Source: Hydrangea macrophylla (taxonomy: Eukaryota; Streptophyta; Magnoliopsida; Cornales; Hydrangeaceae). Taken from it: DNA of 64,000 nucleotides. Numbering within the stretch: position 1 is the stretch's first letter; the number at the start of each line of letters is the position of its first letter. The position numbers and the translations under genes are program-made. The stretch spans positions 52,664,533 through 52,728,532 of the forward strand of contig CM066987.1 in the NCBI GenBank assembly GCA_033977485.1. The letters run 5' to 3'. This document shows, in pieces, positions 24,803 to 36,317 of the stretch. The notes beneath the pieces are model-generated. The model saw only the letters and a list, made by a program, of their open reading frames with translations, made no database searches and was not told the origin of the DNA.

Positions 24803-25489
24803 TGTCACGCCCCGACGTAGCATAAATAAGGAAAGCGTTTAATTTCCTTTATGGACCCGTAGGTCGCGACAGTTTCAAGGATCGATTCCGTCCCAAACGT
24901 CGAACAACAAAACATAATAATCAGAGTAAAGCAATCAAGGCTTACAAAAATTTTCTAACTTATTACATCTTATGATACGGGGTCAACTAAGGCACAGACC
25001 GCCTTAAAATAAAACAATAACTTCGTGTCTGTTACAGTCATCCTCTATTACAAACCAGTTTAAAACTTAAAAACATGTAATAAATAAACAGTTCTTCATT
25101 CCGAAAGCAACCATTCTTAATTAGCATAGTCGTGCGATTCCTCCTGGTTATAACCTGAAAAGCCTGAACACGAATGTCCAGGACGCATCAACGTCGTCAG
25201 CTTCAAGAAGCTGGTGAGTATTAAAAACACGACTTTGAATGTAAAACATACCCATTTACCTTTTTCCATTTTTCAATTTACATAAGTCAATAGTTAAACC
25301 GTAGAAAGAATTTATTTTATAAAGCAACAAGGATTATATTAAAAGTCGTTCATTCATAAACAGATACTCGTTTAATGAGACAATGCACCACACTCATCTT
25401 GCCGACTCTTTTCTCTCGACAGCCACAACAACCCACTATCCTACTCCTGGTATCTTTGAAACACTAAGATAGCCACACTTTAGCAACGG

Positions 25490-25745
25490 GGCGCCAGGGA
25501 GTGTCCAGTTTGCCTCACACTTTGGTCCGGGGTACCAGGGAGTGTCCAATGCCTCACACTTTGAATACCCTAACCGCCATGCAAATACCGGGGCAACCCC
25601 TCACGCAGTATCCAGACTCGAGTATCAGGGAGTGTCCGTAGGCCACACTTTAGCACTACCATGGGTGCCAGGGAATGTCCGAGTTCGGCGTCACACACTT
25701 TAACGCTTCCATGGGCGTCAGGGAGTGTCCATATTTGCCACCGTC
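25490..25745 (-). repeat. Tandem block 'CAGGGAGTGTCC ... CACACTTT' (3' LTR)
   Basis: About six units carrying CAGGGAGTGTCC and, 10-15 bp later, CACACTTT. The same block is at about 34050-34305 in the other LTR. Confidence 0.85.
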
Positions 25746-25768
25746 GCATTTCAAAGATACCCTCTCCA

Positions 25769-25875
25769 CAACCACAACCACAACCTCAACCACAACTACA
25801 ACTCAACAACAACCACAACTCAAACTCAATCACAACCACAACCACAACCACAAACTCAAACTCAAACTCATACTC
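25769..25875 (+). repeat. (CCACAA)n microsatellite
   Basis: CCACAA/CTCAAA hexamers. The counterpart at about 34330-34408 is shorter, which accounts for the 29-bp length difference between the LTRs. Confidence 0.9.
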
Positions 25876-26140
25876 TTTCCACACCGACTGACACCCACAT
25901 GCATGTACCACTGACCCCACATGTATGTCATGAACCTTAAACATGCGGCAATTTACTGAATTATAAATACAACATGCGTACGGGGATTAATAACTTACAA
26001 TACAATGTTTTAATCATTCAAACATAACCAAATAGAGTTCTGATTAACTAAATATCCCAAACAGAACCTTAACAGTACTAAAAGGTTGAACCAAACAGAC
26101 CATAAACACAAAACAGACAAAAACCACAAACTGCCAGAAA

Positions 26141-26446
26141 TCGCGCGCGCGGGCCGCTCGCGCGAAAGGTCGCTCGCGCGGGCCGCTCGCGCGAAGTACC
26201 CAATTTTCCTTTTATTATAAAAACTTTTCTTTTTGCCTGAAATTAGCCACCTCGCGCGCGCGGATCGCTCGCGCGAAAGGGTTACTGCGCGACCCTCGCT
26301 CGCGCGACCTGCCTAAAATTTCATTTTTATAATAAAACTCTTCAGTCTGCCCGTGGAAACGAGGATCGCGCGCGCGGGCTGCTCGCGCGAAAGATCGCTC
26401 GCGCGGGCCGCTCGCGCGATTCTCGCGCGCGCGATCGTGGCGCGAG
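26141..26446 (-). repeat. CG-only palindrome cluster (3' LTR)
   Basis: Ten or so copies of CTCGCGCG / CGCGCGAG-type motifs, for example GCGCGCGCGGGCCGCTCGCG, in groups separated by AT-rich spacers. The counterpart is at 34678-34982. Confidence 0.9.
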
Positions 26447-27781
26447 TTTTTACTGAGGCTTCATCTTCTTCGTGGAACTGCTCTGTTTCAGTAAAACAGG
26501 GGTCTTTTTGACCCATTTCCAATTCTGTAACTATGTATGTCATATAATATATGGATCTCTTTGTTTTTGAATGAGGATTAAGAATCCAAAGTCAATTTAA
26601 CATGATTCAAATTATAACTCTCCAATTTTATGAAAAACTAAAACATGTCCAAAACTTATTTTCTAATATACTTTGCCATATGAATAAATTAAGCTCTAAA
26701 ACTTCAAACATAGCATATGTGATGTATAATCGTTCATAATCATCTCTAAAAACAGATTTTAGTTAAGTTTGAAAAATTTTGATATCAATGCTATGAAACT
26801 TCAACGTACAATCATCCATGGTGATTCTTAAGATCAACTACCCAAATCAGTAAATAAGAAATGAATTACATTTTGAGTGAGTTAGTAATACTCACTGTGA
26901 TTGAGATAGAAGAAAACGAGTTGGGAAAGAATCCAATTAGAAATAAGAAATCAAATAACAAGCTTAGCTATGGAAGTCTTGAGCTCTCTCTCTCTAAATG
27001 AACTCACTCTTTTCTTTCTGAAACTCTCTCACTATCTTCAGTTTCTAATTGTGCAGATAGAGATATATGTGTGATAGTGTAGTGTGTATGAGTTAAATAG
27101 AAGGAGCAAGTTGATGAACTTGGAGGCCAAGAAATAATAAGGACTCACTTAGCAAGCTTATTTGAGCTAACCAATCCTTAAATCTTCTAATTAACAGCAC
27201 ATATACATGAGCTGATATACTATATACGTATATATACACTCTCACAAATGGAAGGGTCAAGTTAGACTAGTAGGGGGCATGTGTTGGTTGTTTGGGAAAT
27301 TAGCTTATGGCATAACAATTACACACACACTACAAGCACAACCAAACAAAGCACATCCAATGATGAGTTGCCATAAATGGAAATAAAGCAAATGTCCAAT
27401 CAGTCACTTCCAAAATCTGTGGAAGTTTAGCACAGCGCAGACAGTTTTGGACATAAACTGGTATTTTTGGGGCGCGGTGGTCACCACAAAAATACAGGAA
27501 ATTCATTTTAACTTAAGAATTGATTTCCTGGTTTCTTAAAAAAACTGATTGAGTCAAAAGGAAAATATTTCCACCGTTTTGAAGTACAGTTTTGAAATCC
27601 ACACAGGTATTGCTAACTTTATAAAAATTACAATTTAACCCCAACATGAATTTAATATGAAATAACACAAGGGATAATAATTAGAACATGAGAAATGTAA
27701 TTAAATGAAGCAGTCAATACCAAATGAAATTTAATATGACAATGCAATTACAAATTAAATATGAAAATGCAGGTTATTACA

Positions 27782-27794
27782 CCCTTCCTCCCTT
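27782..27794 (-). promoter_or_regulatory. Polypurine tract of the young chromovirus
   Basis: Minus strand AAGGGAGGAAGGG lies directly against the 3' LTR. Confidence 0.9.
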
Positions 27795-27826
27795 AAACAG
27801 GATTTCGTCCCCGAAATCAAGACTGA

Positions 27827-30800
27827 CTAGTCCTGAAATAACTCCGGGTACTTCTTCCTCATATCAGCTTCAACTTCCCACGAGGCTTCATTTTCGTCAT
27901 GGTGATTCCACTGAACCTTCACCAACGGGACATCTTTATTTCTCAACTTCTTGATACTCTGATCTAGAATCTTCACAGGTCTCTCCTTGTAAGAATCGTT
28001 ATGACTCGTCTTAATATCGTCATAACTAACCACGTGCGAGAGGTCTCGTATGTACTTCCTCAGCATACTCACGTGGAATACATTGTGAACCCCAGACATC
28101 TTCGGTGGTAGCGCCAGCCGATAAGCTACTTTCCCGACACGTTCCAAAATCTCGAACGGTCCGATGAAACGCGGAGCTAACTTCCCTCTCTTGAGACCAA
28201 AACGCACCACTCCTCGGGTTGGTGAAACCTTAAGGAGTACGTGATCTCCAACACTAAACTCCAAATCCTTCCGGCGTCGATCAGCATAACTCTTATACCT
28301 GCTTTGAGCGGTTCTCATCCTTTCCTTGACCAAGGAAATCTTCTCGTTGGTTTCTCTAACCAAATCTGGTCCCAACAATTCTGTGTCTCCGACTTCTGCC
28401 CAACACAATGGAGAATGACATGGTCGTCTGTACAATGCTTCGAACGGAGCCATCCCAATACTCGTGTGATAGCTGTTGTTATAGGCAAATTCAACCAACG
28501 GTAAGTGTGTCTCCCAAGATTCTTCAAAATCGATCACACAAGCCCTAAGCATATCTTCCATGATCTGGTTAACACGCTCAGTTTGTCCGTCTGTCTGAGG
28601 GTGAAAAGCAGTGCTTATCTTGAGCGAGGTTCCCATAGCTTCCTGCAGACTTTCTCAAAATCCAGAGGTAAAACGCGCATCACGGTCTGACACAATTGAC
28701 ACAGGTGCACCGTGAAGTCGCACAACTTGTTGTATGTACATTCGGCCCATCCTCTCTACCGGGTATGTCATACTATACGCAATGAAATGAGCTGACTTCG
28801 TCAATCGATCCACGATTACCCAAATGGCGTCATGATTCTGTTGCGATCGAGGCAATCCTACTACAAAATCCATCGTAATGTGTTCCCACTTCCAACCAGG
28901 AACAGGTAGCGGTTGCAACAATCCTGACGGTCTCTGATGTTCGGCCTTGACTTGCTGACATGTCAAACACTTGGATACAAATTCTGCTACGTCCTTCTTC
29001 ATACCTTCCCACCAGAAATTCCTCTTTAAATCCTTGTACATTTTTGTTCCTCCTGGGTGGACTGTATACCTTGATTTATGTGCTTCTTCCAGGATATCCT
29101 TCCTAAACTCTCCATCACCTGGCACACATAATCTATTCCTGCAACGATACCCTCCATCGACTCCCAACTTCCATTCTGTCGGGTCTTTCTCTGACATCTT
29201 CCTGAACCATGCCTGAAACTTCTCATCTTCTTTCTGAGCTCCAATAATGCGGTCGATAAGAACAGGCTGTAGGATAAGACATCCGAAAAGTTGTCCTTCT
29301 CCTTCTCCAGCACTCTGTACATCGAACTCTGCCAATGTCTCCAAAGCTCGCCACTCTCTAACCATTAAGGAGGCGATCGTCTCACGAGTCTGTCGACTCA
29401 AGGCATCGGCAACCACATTGGCTTTACCCGGGTGGTATTCCAATGTGAAGTCGTAATCTTTGATCAGCTCCATCCATCTGCATTGCCTCATGTTCAACTC
29501 TTTCTGTGTGAACAAATATTTTAGGCTCTTGTGATCAGAGAACAAATCAAACTTCTCACCGTAGAGATAGTGTCTCCAAATCTTGAGTGCAAATACCACT
29601 GCCGCCAACTCTAAATCATGAATAGGATAGTTTAATTCATTCGGCTTCAGCTGTCTGGATCCATAGGCTATAACTCTGCCATCTTGGATAAGTACACACC
29701 CCAGTCCTTGATATGACGCGTCACTAAAGATAGTGAACTTCTCATCCGTCTTGGGTATTGCTAGTACCGGTGCGGTAGTGAGTCTCTCTTTCAACTCCAG
29801 AAAGGCTCGCTCATGCTTCTCTGTCCACTCGAACTTCAAATTCTTATTTGTCAACCTAGTCAAAGGTGCTGCTATTTTGGAGAATCCTTCAACAAACCTC
29901 CAATAATAGCCTGCGAGTCCAAGAAAACTCCGAACTTCTGTAGGGTTGCTCGGTCTAACCCAGTTGGACACAGCATCGATCTTGGACGAATCTACAGAAA
30001 TTCCTTGAGATGACACCTTGTGTCCCAAAAATTTCACTTCTTGTAACCAGAACTCACACTTACTGAACTTGGTATACAAGTGGTGGTCCTTGAGCGTCTG
30101 CATCGCAATCCGTAGATGTTGCTCGTGTTCTTCTCCTGACTTAGAATAGATCAAAATATCATCAATAAAGACGATGACAAACTGATATAAATAAGGCTTG
30201 AACACTCTATTCATCAGATCCATAAACACTGCCGGGGCATTCGTCATTCCAAACGACATCACCAGAAATTCATAATGACCATATCGGGTTCTGAAAGCAG
30301 TCTTAGGTATGTCTTCCTTTCGTACCCTCAACTGATGATATCCCGACCTAAGGTCTATCTTGGAAAATGTCATAGCTCCTTGTAGTTGATCAAATGAATT
30401 GTCAATCCGAGGCAAGGGATACTTGTTCTTGATAGTCACGCGGTTCAATTCTCTGTAGTCGATATACAATCTGAGTGTTCCGTCCTTCTTCTTTACAAAT
30501 AACATCGGTGCTCCCCAAGGCGATGTACTTGGACGTACAAAACCTAGGTTCTCGAGCTCTTGAACTTGTTCCTTCAATTCCAACAGTTCTGTGGGGGCCA
30601 TTCTGTAGGGAACCTTGGTGATCGGTACGGTACCCGGTATAAGTTCAATACAGAACTCTATACTTCTCTCGGGCGGCAAACCAGAAATGTCTTGAAATAC
30701 TTCTTCGAAGTCCTTGACTACAGGTATAGATGACGCTGTCACCTCTGTACTGACGACTTTGATATTCGCCAAACATCTCGTGAGGAACATATCTCCCGAA

Positions 30801-32263
30801 GGGTTACATTGAAAATCAAAGGGTTGATTCTCATTGTCGGGGAATGTAATTCTCTTCCTCCCACAATCCAACTTCACTTGATTCTGAGAGAGCCAATCCA
30901 TTCCTAGGATTATGTCGAACTCCTTCATCGATAGGACAATCAACCTCGCAGGGATTTCTCGATCTCCTAACCGTAAGGGACAATCCTTGCACACGTGTCC
31001 TAATCTGACTGCAGCTCCTAGTGGCGAAGTAGCCTTCAAAGCTTTCTCTAATCGATGAGGTAAAATACACAATCTCCAAATTGTATTAACAGATATGAAC
31101 GAAAGAGCAGCACCCGTATCAAATAACACTTTAACATGGGAGTTAAACAGAGTTAGTGTACCTTCTACTGCTTGCTGATCAGGTTGAGCTTCTCCATAAT
31201 CTCCTTCTTCGTACGCAGTCCCATCATATCCAGTGGCATCAGGGATAACAGCATTCAAGCGAGTCTGTCCCTGTTGACCATAAGTCACCTGCTTAGGAGC
31301 AGTACAGAACCTGCTGATGTGACCTGGTTCACCACAGTTGAAGCAGACTATCCCTTGCTGAGTAGCACGCCTTGGTGCCTTGCAATCACGAGCCAAATGT
31401 CCAGGGTTGCCACAGTTGAAGCATTTTCCACTACTACTTCCTTCTCCTACTCGGGGTTGAGTCGGATAGGTAATAGCCTGAGTCTTCTTGCTTCCGTCGA
31501 AATTCCTCTTCTGCCCCTGGGTACGGTTCATTGGTGGTATATTCCTAAAATTACCCCTTTGAGGCGGTCGGAAATCAAATTGCTTACGGTTCACTCGAGC
31601 ATCCTCTTCCAGGTCGGTAGCCAAACCAACAAGTCCTTCAAATGATTTATCTAGGTGACCGAGAGTCAGGCGACGAATCTGCGGTGTCAGACCTTGGTTA
31701 TACTTACGGATCTTCTTGTCTTCAGTATCAACCAGATGTGGGGCGAAACGAGACAGTCTTTCGAACTGTGTGGTGTACTCTTGCACTGACTTGGTTCCTT
31801 GCGTCAGGTATATGAATTCCTTCTCTCTTCTGTGCCTCTCCGTAGCCGGGAAGTACTTTTCCAGAAATCTCCCCTTGAATGCAGTCCACGTCATCCCCAT
31901 TGCAGCTCCATTCCCGATAGTAGCTATGACCAAATCCCACCAATCTGCGGCAGCATCGGTCAACTAAATCGTAGCCAACCTCCTCTTATCCATTTCGTTG
32001 CACTGGACAGCTTCGAACATGCGGTCCATCTGTCTTAACCACTGTTCCGCTTTCCAGGGTTCCGCGGTATCCGCAAACTGCTCGGGCCTTAGTGCACGGA
32101 ATCTCTCTAGCAATTTGTCTCCAATTTGGCGGTCTCGTCGGTTGTCATTCGTATTACCGATTCTTTCCAACCGTCTGATAAACGCTTCGAACATCCCTGT
32201 AGGATCGGCAGCCTCGGGTGCTCCCTCGATCAGGTTCCTGTTTCTCCTCAGTCCTCCAGCCAT
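27827..32263 (-). pseudogene. gag-pol polyprotein of the young chromovirus, two nonsense codons
   Basis: A single frame of 1479 codons from MAGGLRRNRN (start codon 32261-32263, favoured because the related old copy also starts at this point) to the stop at 27827. Order: gag domain; two CCHC knuckles ([28 protein letters not shown]); protease ([10 protein letters not shown]); reverse transcriptase with [10 protein letters not shown]; RNase H ([12 protein letters not shown]); integrase with HHCC zinc finger ([17 protein letters not shown] ... CLTCQQVK) and D-D-E residues in [17 protein letters not shown] and QTDGQTERV; GPF/Y module (APRFIGPFEIL); C-terminal chromodomain (LVKVQWNHHDENEASWEVE). 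Stops: TAG at 31964-31966 where the old copy has CAG (Q), and TGA at 28655-28657 where the old copy has TGG (W). Otherwise intact. In this family the chromodomain steers integration to chromatin. Confidence 0.95.
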
Positions 32264-32558
32264 TCTATGCATGATAGTGATAGCAGAATGAGAAACATGC
32301 ATGCCACAGTGTTTATGAAGCAATGACAACAACATTCAAAAGGGTATATTTTATATATATCACTTCTTGTCAAGTTGATTACAAAAAGCATGTATGGTCA
32401 ATGCCTACCCTATCTGTATGGGTTAGGACGCATGCAAGAGTTAATGTTACAAAAATGGGATCATTGCCCTACACTCTAATGCATGTAATTACAGTTGCAA
32501 AAAGAGACAGAGCTAATAGCCAAAAGTAGTTAATATGTACAAAGCCATGTCTAGAAAG

Positions 32559-33173
32559 TCAATCGTCTCCATAAGCAGCTATCAGGAGATCTAGCGAGTC
32601 GACTGGGCGAAATCGCTGAGCCTGAAAGGGGCCTACCCCATCATAGCCGGGAGAGGTCGAAGATGAAGCAGGCGCAGGGGCATCTGCCTCAACTACCATC
32701 TCCTCAGGTAGAGCTAGCTCAAGTGCTAGCTCAGCCTCGAGCTCGGCGGCAAGATCATCTAGACCTATGTCGTCCTCTATAATCTCCCCACCTACTGGGA
32801 CCACATGAACAACCTCTGCATCATCCTCAGCGATGGGAACTACTGGCGGGGGCATCTCTAGCTGAGCCAGATGGGCATGCACAATCTGGATCTCGAGGGG
32901 GAGGTAGAAAGCATCGCTATCGACCAACCTCAAAATCTCGACCAAAACTAAGCGCTGAGCCTCTGCAAAATATCGAAGCTCTAGGCGGATACGAGTCAGG
33001 TCAACCAGGCCTACCACGTGAACCTGGTGCCATACCTCAGATACTACAGTCGCTGTGGCCAACTGCTCAACGGCCGCATGATATAAGTCGAGAAAGGTCG
33101 GGATCACTGCCCCAGGTATCACAAAGTGTCCTCCAAATCTGTCTGGTACATATAGTGGATGAGCTGGATCCAT
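32559..33173 (-). CDS. Leader ORF between primer site and gag (204 aa), unknown function
   Basis: An open frame of 204 codons, same sense as gag-pol, starting 171 bp after the primer site and ending about 295 bp before the gag start. The N-terminal half looks globular and helical: MDPAHPLYVPDRFGGH, then a segment with VWHQVHVVG and LVEILRLVD. The C-terminal half is acidic with A/E-rich runs and ends LIAAYGDD. The old chromovirus has a homologous frame at the same place. They share MDP, V-x-D-x-x-GGH, YH, W, V-x-G, T-x-x-R and EILRL. No zinc finger, signal peptide or membrane segment is seen. I do not recognise the family. It may be a capsid accessory or nucleic-acid-binding factor, but that is a guess. 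Confidence 0.7.
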   Translation of the reverse strand: MDPAHPLYVPDRFGGHFVIPGAVIPTFLDLYHAAVEQLATATVVSEVWHQVHVVGLVDLTRIRLELRYFAEAQRLVLVEILRLVDSDAFYLPLEIQIVHAHLAQLEMPPPVVPIAEDDAEVVHVVPVGGEIIEDDIGLDDLAAELEAELALELALPEEMVVEADAPAPASSSTSPGYDGVGPFQAQRFRPVDSLDLLIAAYGDD

Positions 33174-33343
33174 ACCTGATAAAAAGGTACTACTTAAGTC
33201 AGGACAAAGATAATCTTAGGCGTTTGGGTTCTGAGTCTATCCTCCCTGTCGTATCATCGGGTGTGTAACACTTAATGGAATGTGGAATCGGGTCTATACT
33301 GGTAAACCCTAACCTGGCTAAACTATCTTGAGATAAATAATAA

Positions 33344-33359
33344 CCTGGCTCTGATACCA
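33344..33359 (-). promoter_or_regulatory. Primer binding site (tRNA-iMet), young chromovirus
   Basis: Minus strand TGGTATCAGAGCCAGG, 8 nt inside the 5' LTR. The first 12 bases are the standard complement of the plant initiator tRNA-Met 3' end. Confidence 0.95.
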
Positions 33360-34677
33360 CTAAATCATGTCACGCCCCGACATAGCATAAATAAGGAAAG
33401 CGTTTAATTTCCTTTATGGACCCATAGGTCGCGACAGTTTGAAGGATCGATTCCGTCCCAAACGTCGAACAACAAAACATAATAATCAGAGTAAAGCAAT
33501 CAAGGCTTACAAAAATTTTCTAACTTATTACATCTTATGATACGGGGTCAACTAAGGCACAGACCGCCTTAAAATAAAACAATAACTTCGTGTCTGTTAC
33601 AGTCATCCTCTATTACAAACCAGTTTAAAACTTAAAAACATGTAATAAATAAACAGTTCTTCGTTCCGAAAGCAACCATTCTTAATTAGCATAGTCGTAC
33701 GATTCCTCCTGGTTATAACCTGAAAAGCCTGAACACGAATGTCCAGGACGCATCAACGTCGTCAGCTTCAAGAAGCTGGTGAGTATTAAAAACATGACTT
33801 TGAATGTAAAACATACCCATTTACCTTTTTCCATTTTTCAATTTACATAAGTCAATAGTTAAACCGTAGAAAGAATTTATTTTATAAAGCAACAAGGATT
33901 ATATTAAAAGTCGTTCATTCATAAACAGATACTCGTATAATGAGACAATGCACCACACTCATCTTGCCGACTCTTTTCTCTCGACAGCCACAACAACCCA
34001 CTATCCTACTCCTGGTATCTTTGAAACACTAAGATAGCCACACTTTATCAACGGGGCGCCAGGGAGTGTCCAGTTTGCCTCACACTTTGGTCCGGGGTAT
34101 CAGGGAGTGTCCAATGCCTCACACTTTGAATACCCTAACCGCCATGCAAATACCGGGGCAACCCCTCACGCAGTATCCAGACTCGAGTATCAGGGAGTGT
34201 CCGTAGGCCACACTTTAGCACTACCATGGGTGCCAGGGAATGTCCGAGTTCGGCGTCACACACTTTAACGCTTCCATGGGCGTCAGGGTGTGTCCATATT
34301 TGCCACCGTCGCATTTCAAAGATACCCTCTCCACAACCACAACCACAACCACAACCACAACTCAAACTCAATCACAACCACAACCACAAACTCAAACTCA
34401 AACTCATACTCTTTCCACACCGAATGACACCCACATGCATGTACCACTGACCCCACATGTATGTCATGAACCTTAAACATGCGGCAATTTACTGAATTAT
34501 AAATACAACATGCGTACGGGGATTAATAACTTACAATACAATGTTTTAATCATTCAAACATAACCAAATAGAGTTCTGATTAACTAAATATCCCAAACAG
34601 AACCTTAACAGTACTAAAAGGTTGAACCAAACAGACCATAAACACAAAACAGATAAAAACCACAAACTGCCAGAAAT

Positions 34678-34982
34678 CGCGCACGCGGGCCGCTCGCGCG
34701 AAAGGTCGCTCGCGCGGGCCGCTCGCGCGAAGTACCCAATTTTCCTTTTACTATAAAAACTTTTCTTTCTGCCTGAAATTAGCCACCTCGCGCGCGCGGA
34801 TCGCTCGCGCGAAAGGGTTATCGCGCGATCCTCGCTCGCGCGACCTGCCTAAAATTTCATTTTTATAATAAAACTCTTCTTTCTGCCCGTGGAAACGAGG
34901 ATCGCGCGCGCGGGCCACTCGCGCGAAAGATCGCTCGCGCGGGCCGCTCGCGCGATTCTCGCGCGCGCGATCGTGGCGCGAG
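34678..34982 (-). repeat. CG-only palindrome cluster (5' LTR)
   Basis: Same cluster as 26141-26446. It lies about 0.8 kb downstream of the TATA candidate in the direction of transcription, so it should fall in the transcribed leader. Confidence 0.9.
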
Positions 34983-35750
34983 TTTTTACTGAGGCTTCAT
35001 CTTCTTCGTGGAACTGCTCTGTTTCAGTAAAACAGGGGTCTTTTTGACCCATTTCCAATTCTGTAACTATGTATGTCATATAATATATGGATCTCTTTGT
35101 TTTTGAATGAGGATTAAGAATCCAAAGTCAATTTAACATGATTCAAATTATAACTCTCCAATTGTATGAAAAACTAAAACATGTCCAAAACTTATTTTCT
35201 AATATACTTTGCCATATGAATAAATTAAGCTCTAAAACTTCAAACATAGCATATGTGATGTATAATCGTTCATAATCATCTCTAAAAACAGATTTTAGTT
35301 AAGTTTGAAAAATTTTGATATCAATGCTATGAAACTTCAACGTACAATCATCCATGGTGATTCTTAAGATCAACTACCCAAATCAGTAAATAAGAAATGA
35401 ATTACATTTTGAGTGAGTTAGTAATACTCACTGTGATTGAGATAGAAGAAAACGAGTTGGGAAAGAATCCAATTAGAAATAAGAAATCAAATAACAAGCT
35501 TAGCTATGGAAGTCTTGAGCTCTCTCTCTCTAAATGAACTCACTCTTTTCTTTCTGAAACTCTCTCACTATCTTCAGTTTCTAATTGTGCAGATAGAGAT
35601 ATATGTGTGATAGTGTAGTGTGTATGAGTTAAATAGAAGGAGCAAGTTGATGAACTTGGAGGCCAAGAAATAATAAGGACTCACTTAGCAAGCTTATTTG
35701 AGCTAACCAATCCTTAAATCTTCTAATTAACAGCACATATACATGAGCTG

Positions 35751-35776
35751 ATATACTATATACGTATATATACACT
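35751..35776 (-). promoter_or_regulatory. TATA-like promoter core of the 5' LTR
   Basis: A TATATA-rich stretch (minus strand GTGTATATATACGTATATAG) is followed downstream by a pyrimidine/purine repeat and leader. Chosen by position only; other AT-rich sites exist in the LTR. Confidence 0.45.
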
Positions 35777-36317
35777 CTCACAAATGGAAGGGTCAAGTTA
35801 GACTAGTAGGGGGCATGTGTTGGTTGTTTGGGAAATTAGCTTATGGCATAACAATTACACACACACTACAAGCACAACCAAACAAAGCACATCCAATGAT
35901 GAGTTGCCATAAATGGAAATAAAGCAAATGTCCAATCAGTCACTTCCAAAATCTGTGGAAGTTTAGCACAGCGCAGACAGTTTTGGACATAAACTGGTAT
36001 TTTTGGGGCGCGGTGGTCACCACAAAAATACAGGAAATTCATTTTAACTTAAGAATTGATTTCCTGGTTTCTTAAAAAAACTGATTGAGTCAAAAGGAAA
36101 ATATTTCCACCGTTTTGAAGTACAGTTTTGAAATCCACACAGGTATTGCTAACTTTATAAAAATTACAATTTAACCCCAACATGAATTTAATATGAAATA
36201 ACACAAGGGATAATAATTAGAACATGAGAAATGTAATTAAATGAAGCAGTCAATACCAAATGAAATTTAATATGACAATGCAATTACAAATTAAATATGA
36301 AAATGCAGGTTATTACA

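Larger units (their letters stand above)
24803..27781 (-). repeat. 3' LTR of the young chromovirus (2979 bp)
   Basis: Begins TGTCACGCCCCGACG and ends GGTTATTACA on the + strand. Contains an imperfect 40-60-bp tandem block (about 25490-25745), a CCACAA-type microsatellite (about 25769-25875), a GCGCGC palindrome cluster (26141-26446) and TATA runs near 27215. Confidence 0.97.
24803..36317 (-). mobile_element. Young chromovirus-type Ty3/gypsy element, structurally complete
   Basis: 11.5 kb with LTRs 24803-27781 and 33368-36317, perfect target duplication GATCA (24798-24802 and 36318-36322), TG...CA termini, tRNA-iMet primer site, polypurine tract, a gag-pol frame with chromodomain, and an extra leader ORF. 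By eye the LTRs differ at only about 20-25 positions plus one microsatellite length change, so insertion was recent. Chromodomain, long LTRs and domain order suggest the Tekay/Del group; this is inference. Two nonsense codons mean this copy would need help in trans. Confidence 0.95.
33368..36317 (-). repeat. 5' LTR of the young chromovirus (2950 bp)
   Basis: Pairs with 24803-27781. Differences are concentrated in the U5-side part (33368 to about 35117). The U3-side 1.2 kb (about 35118-36317) shows one difference by eye. It drives minus-strand transcription. Confidence 0.97.

Noticed and set aside
31172..31645. 157-codon plus-strand frame
   Set aside because: Antisense to the zinc-knuckle and protease region of gag-pol.
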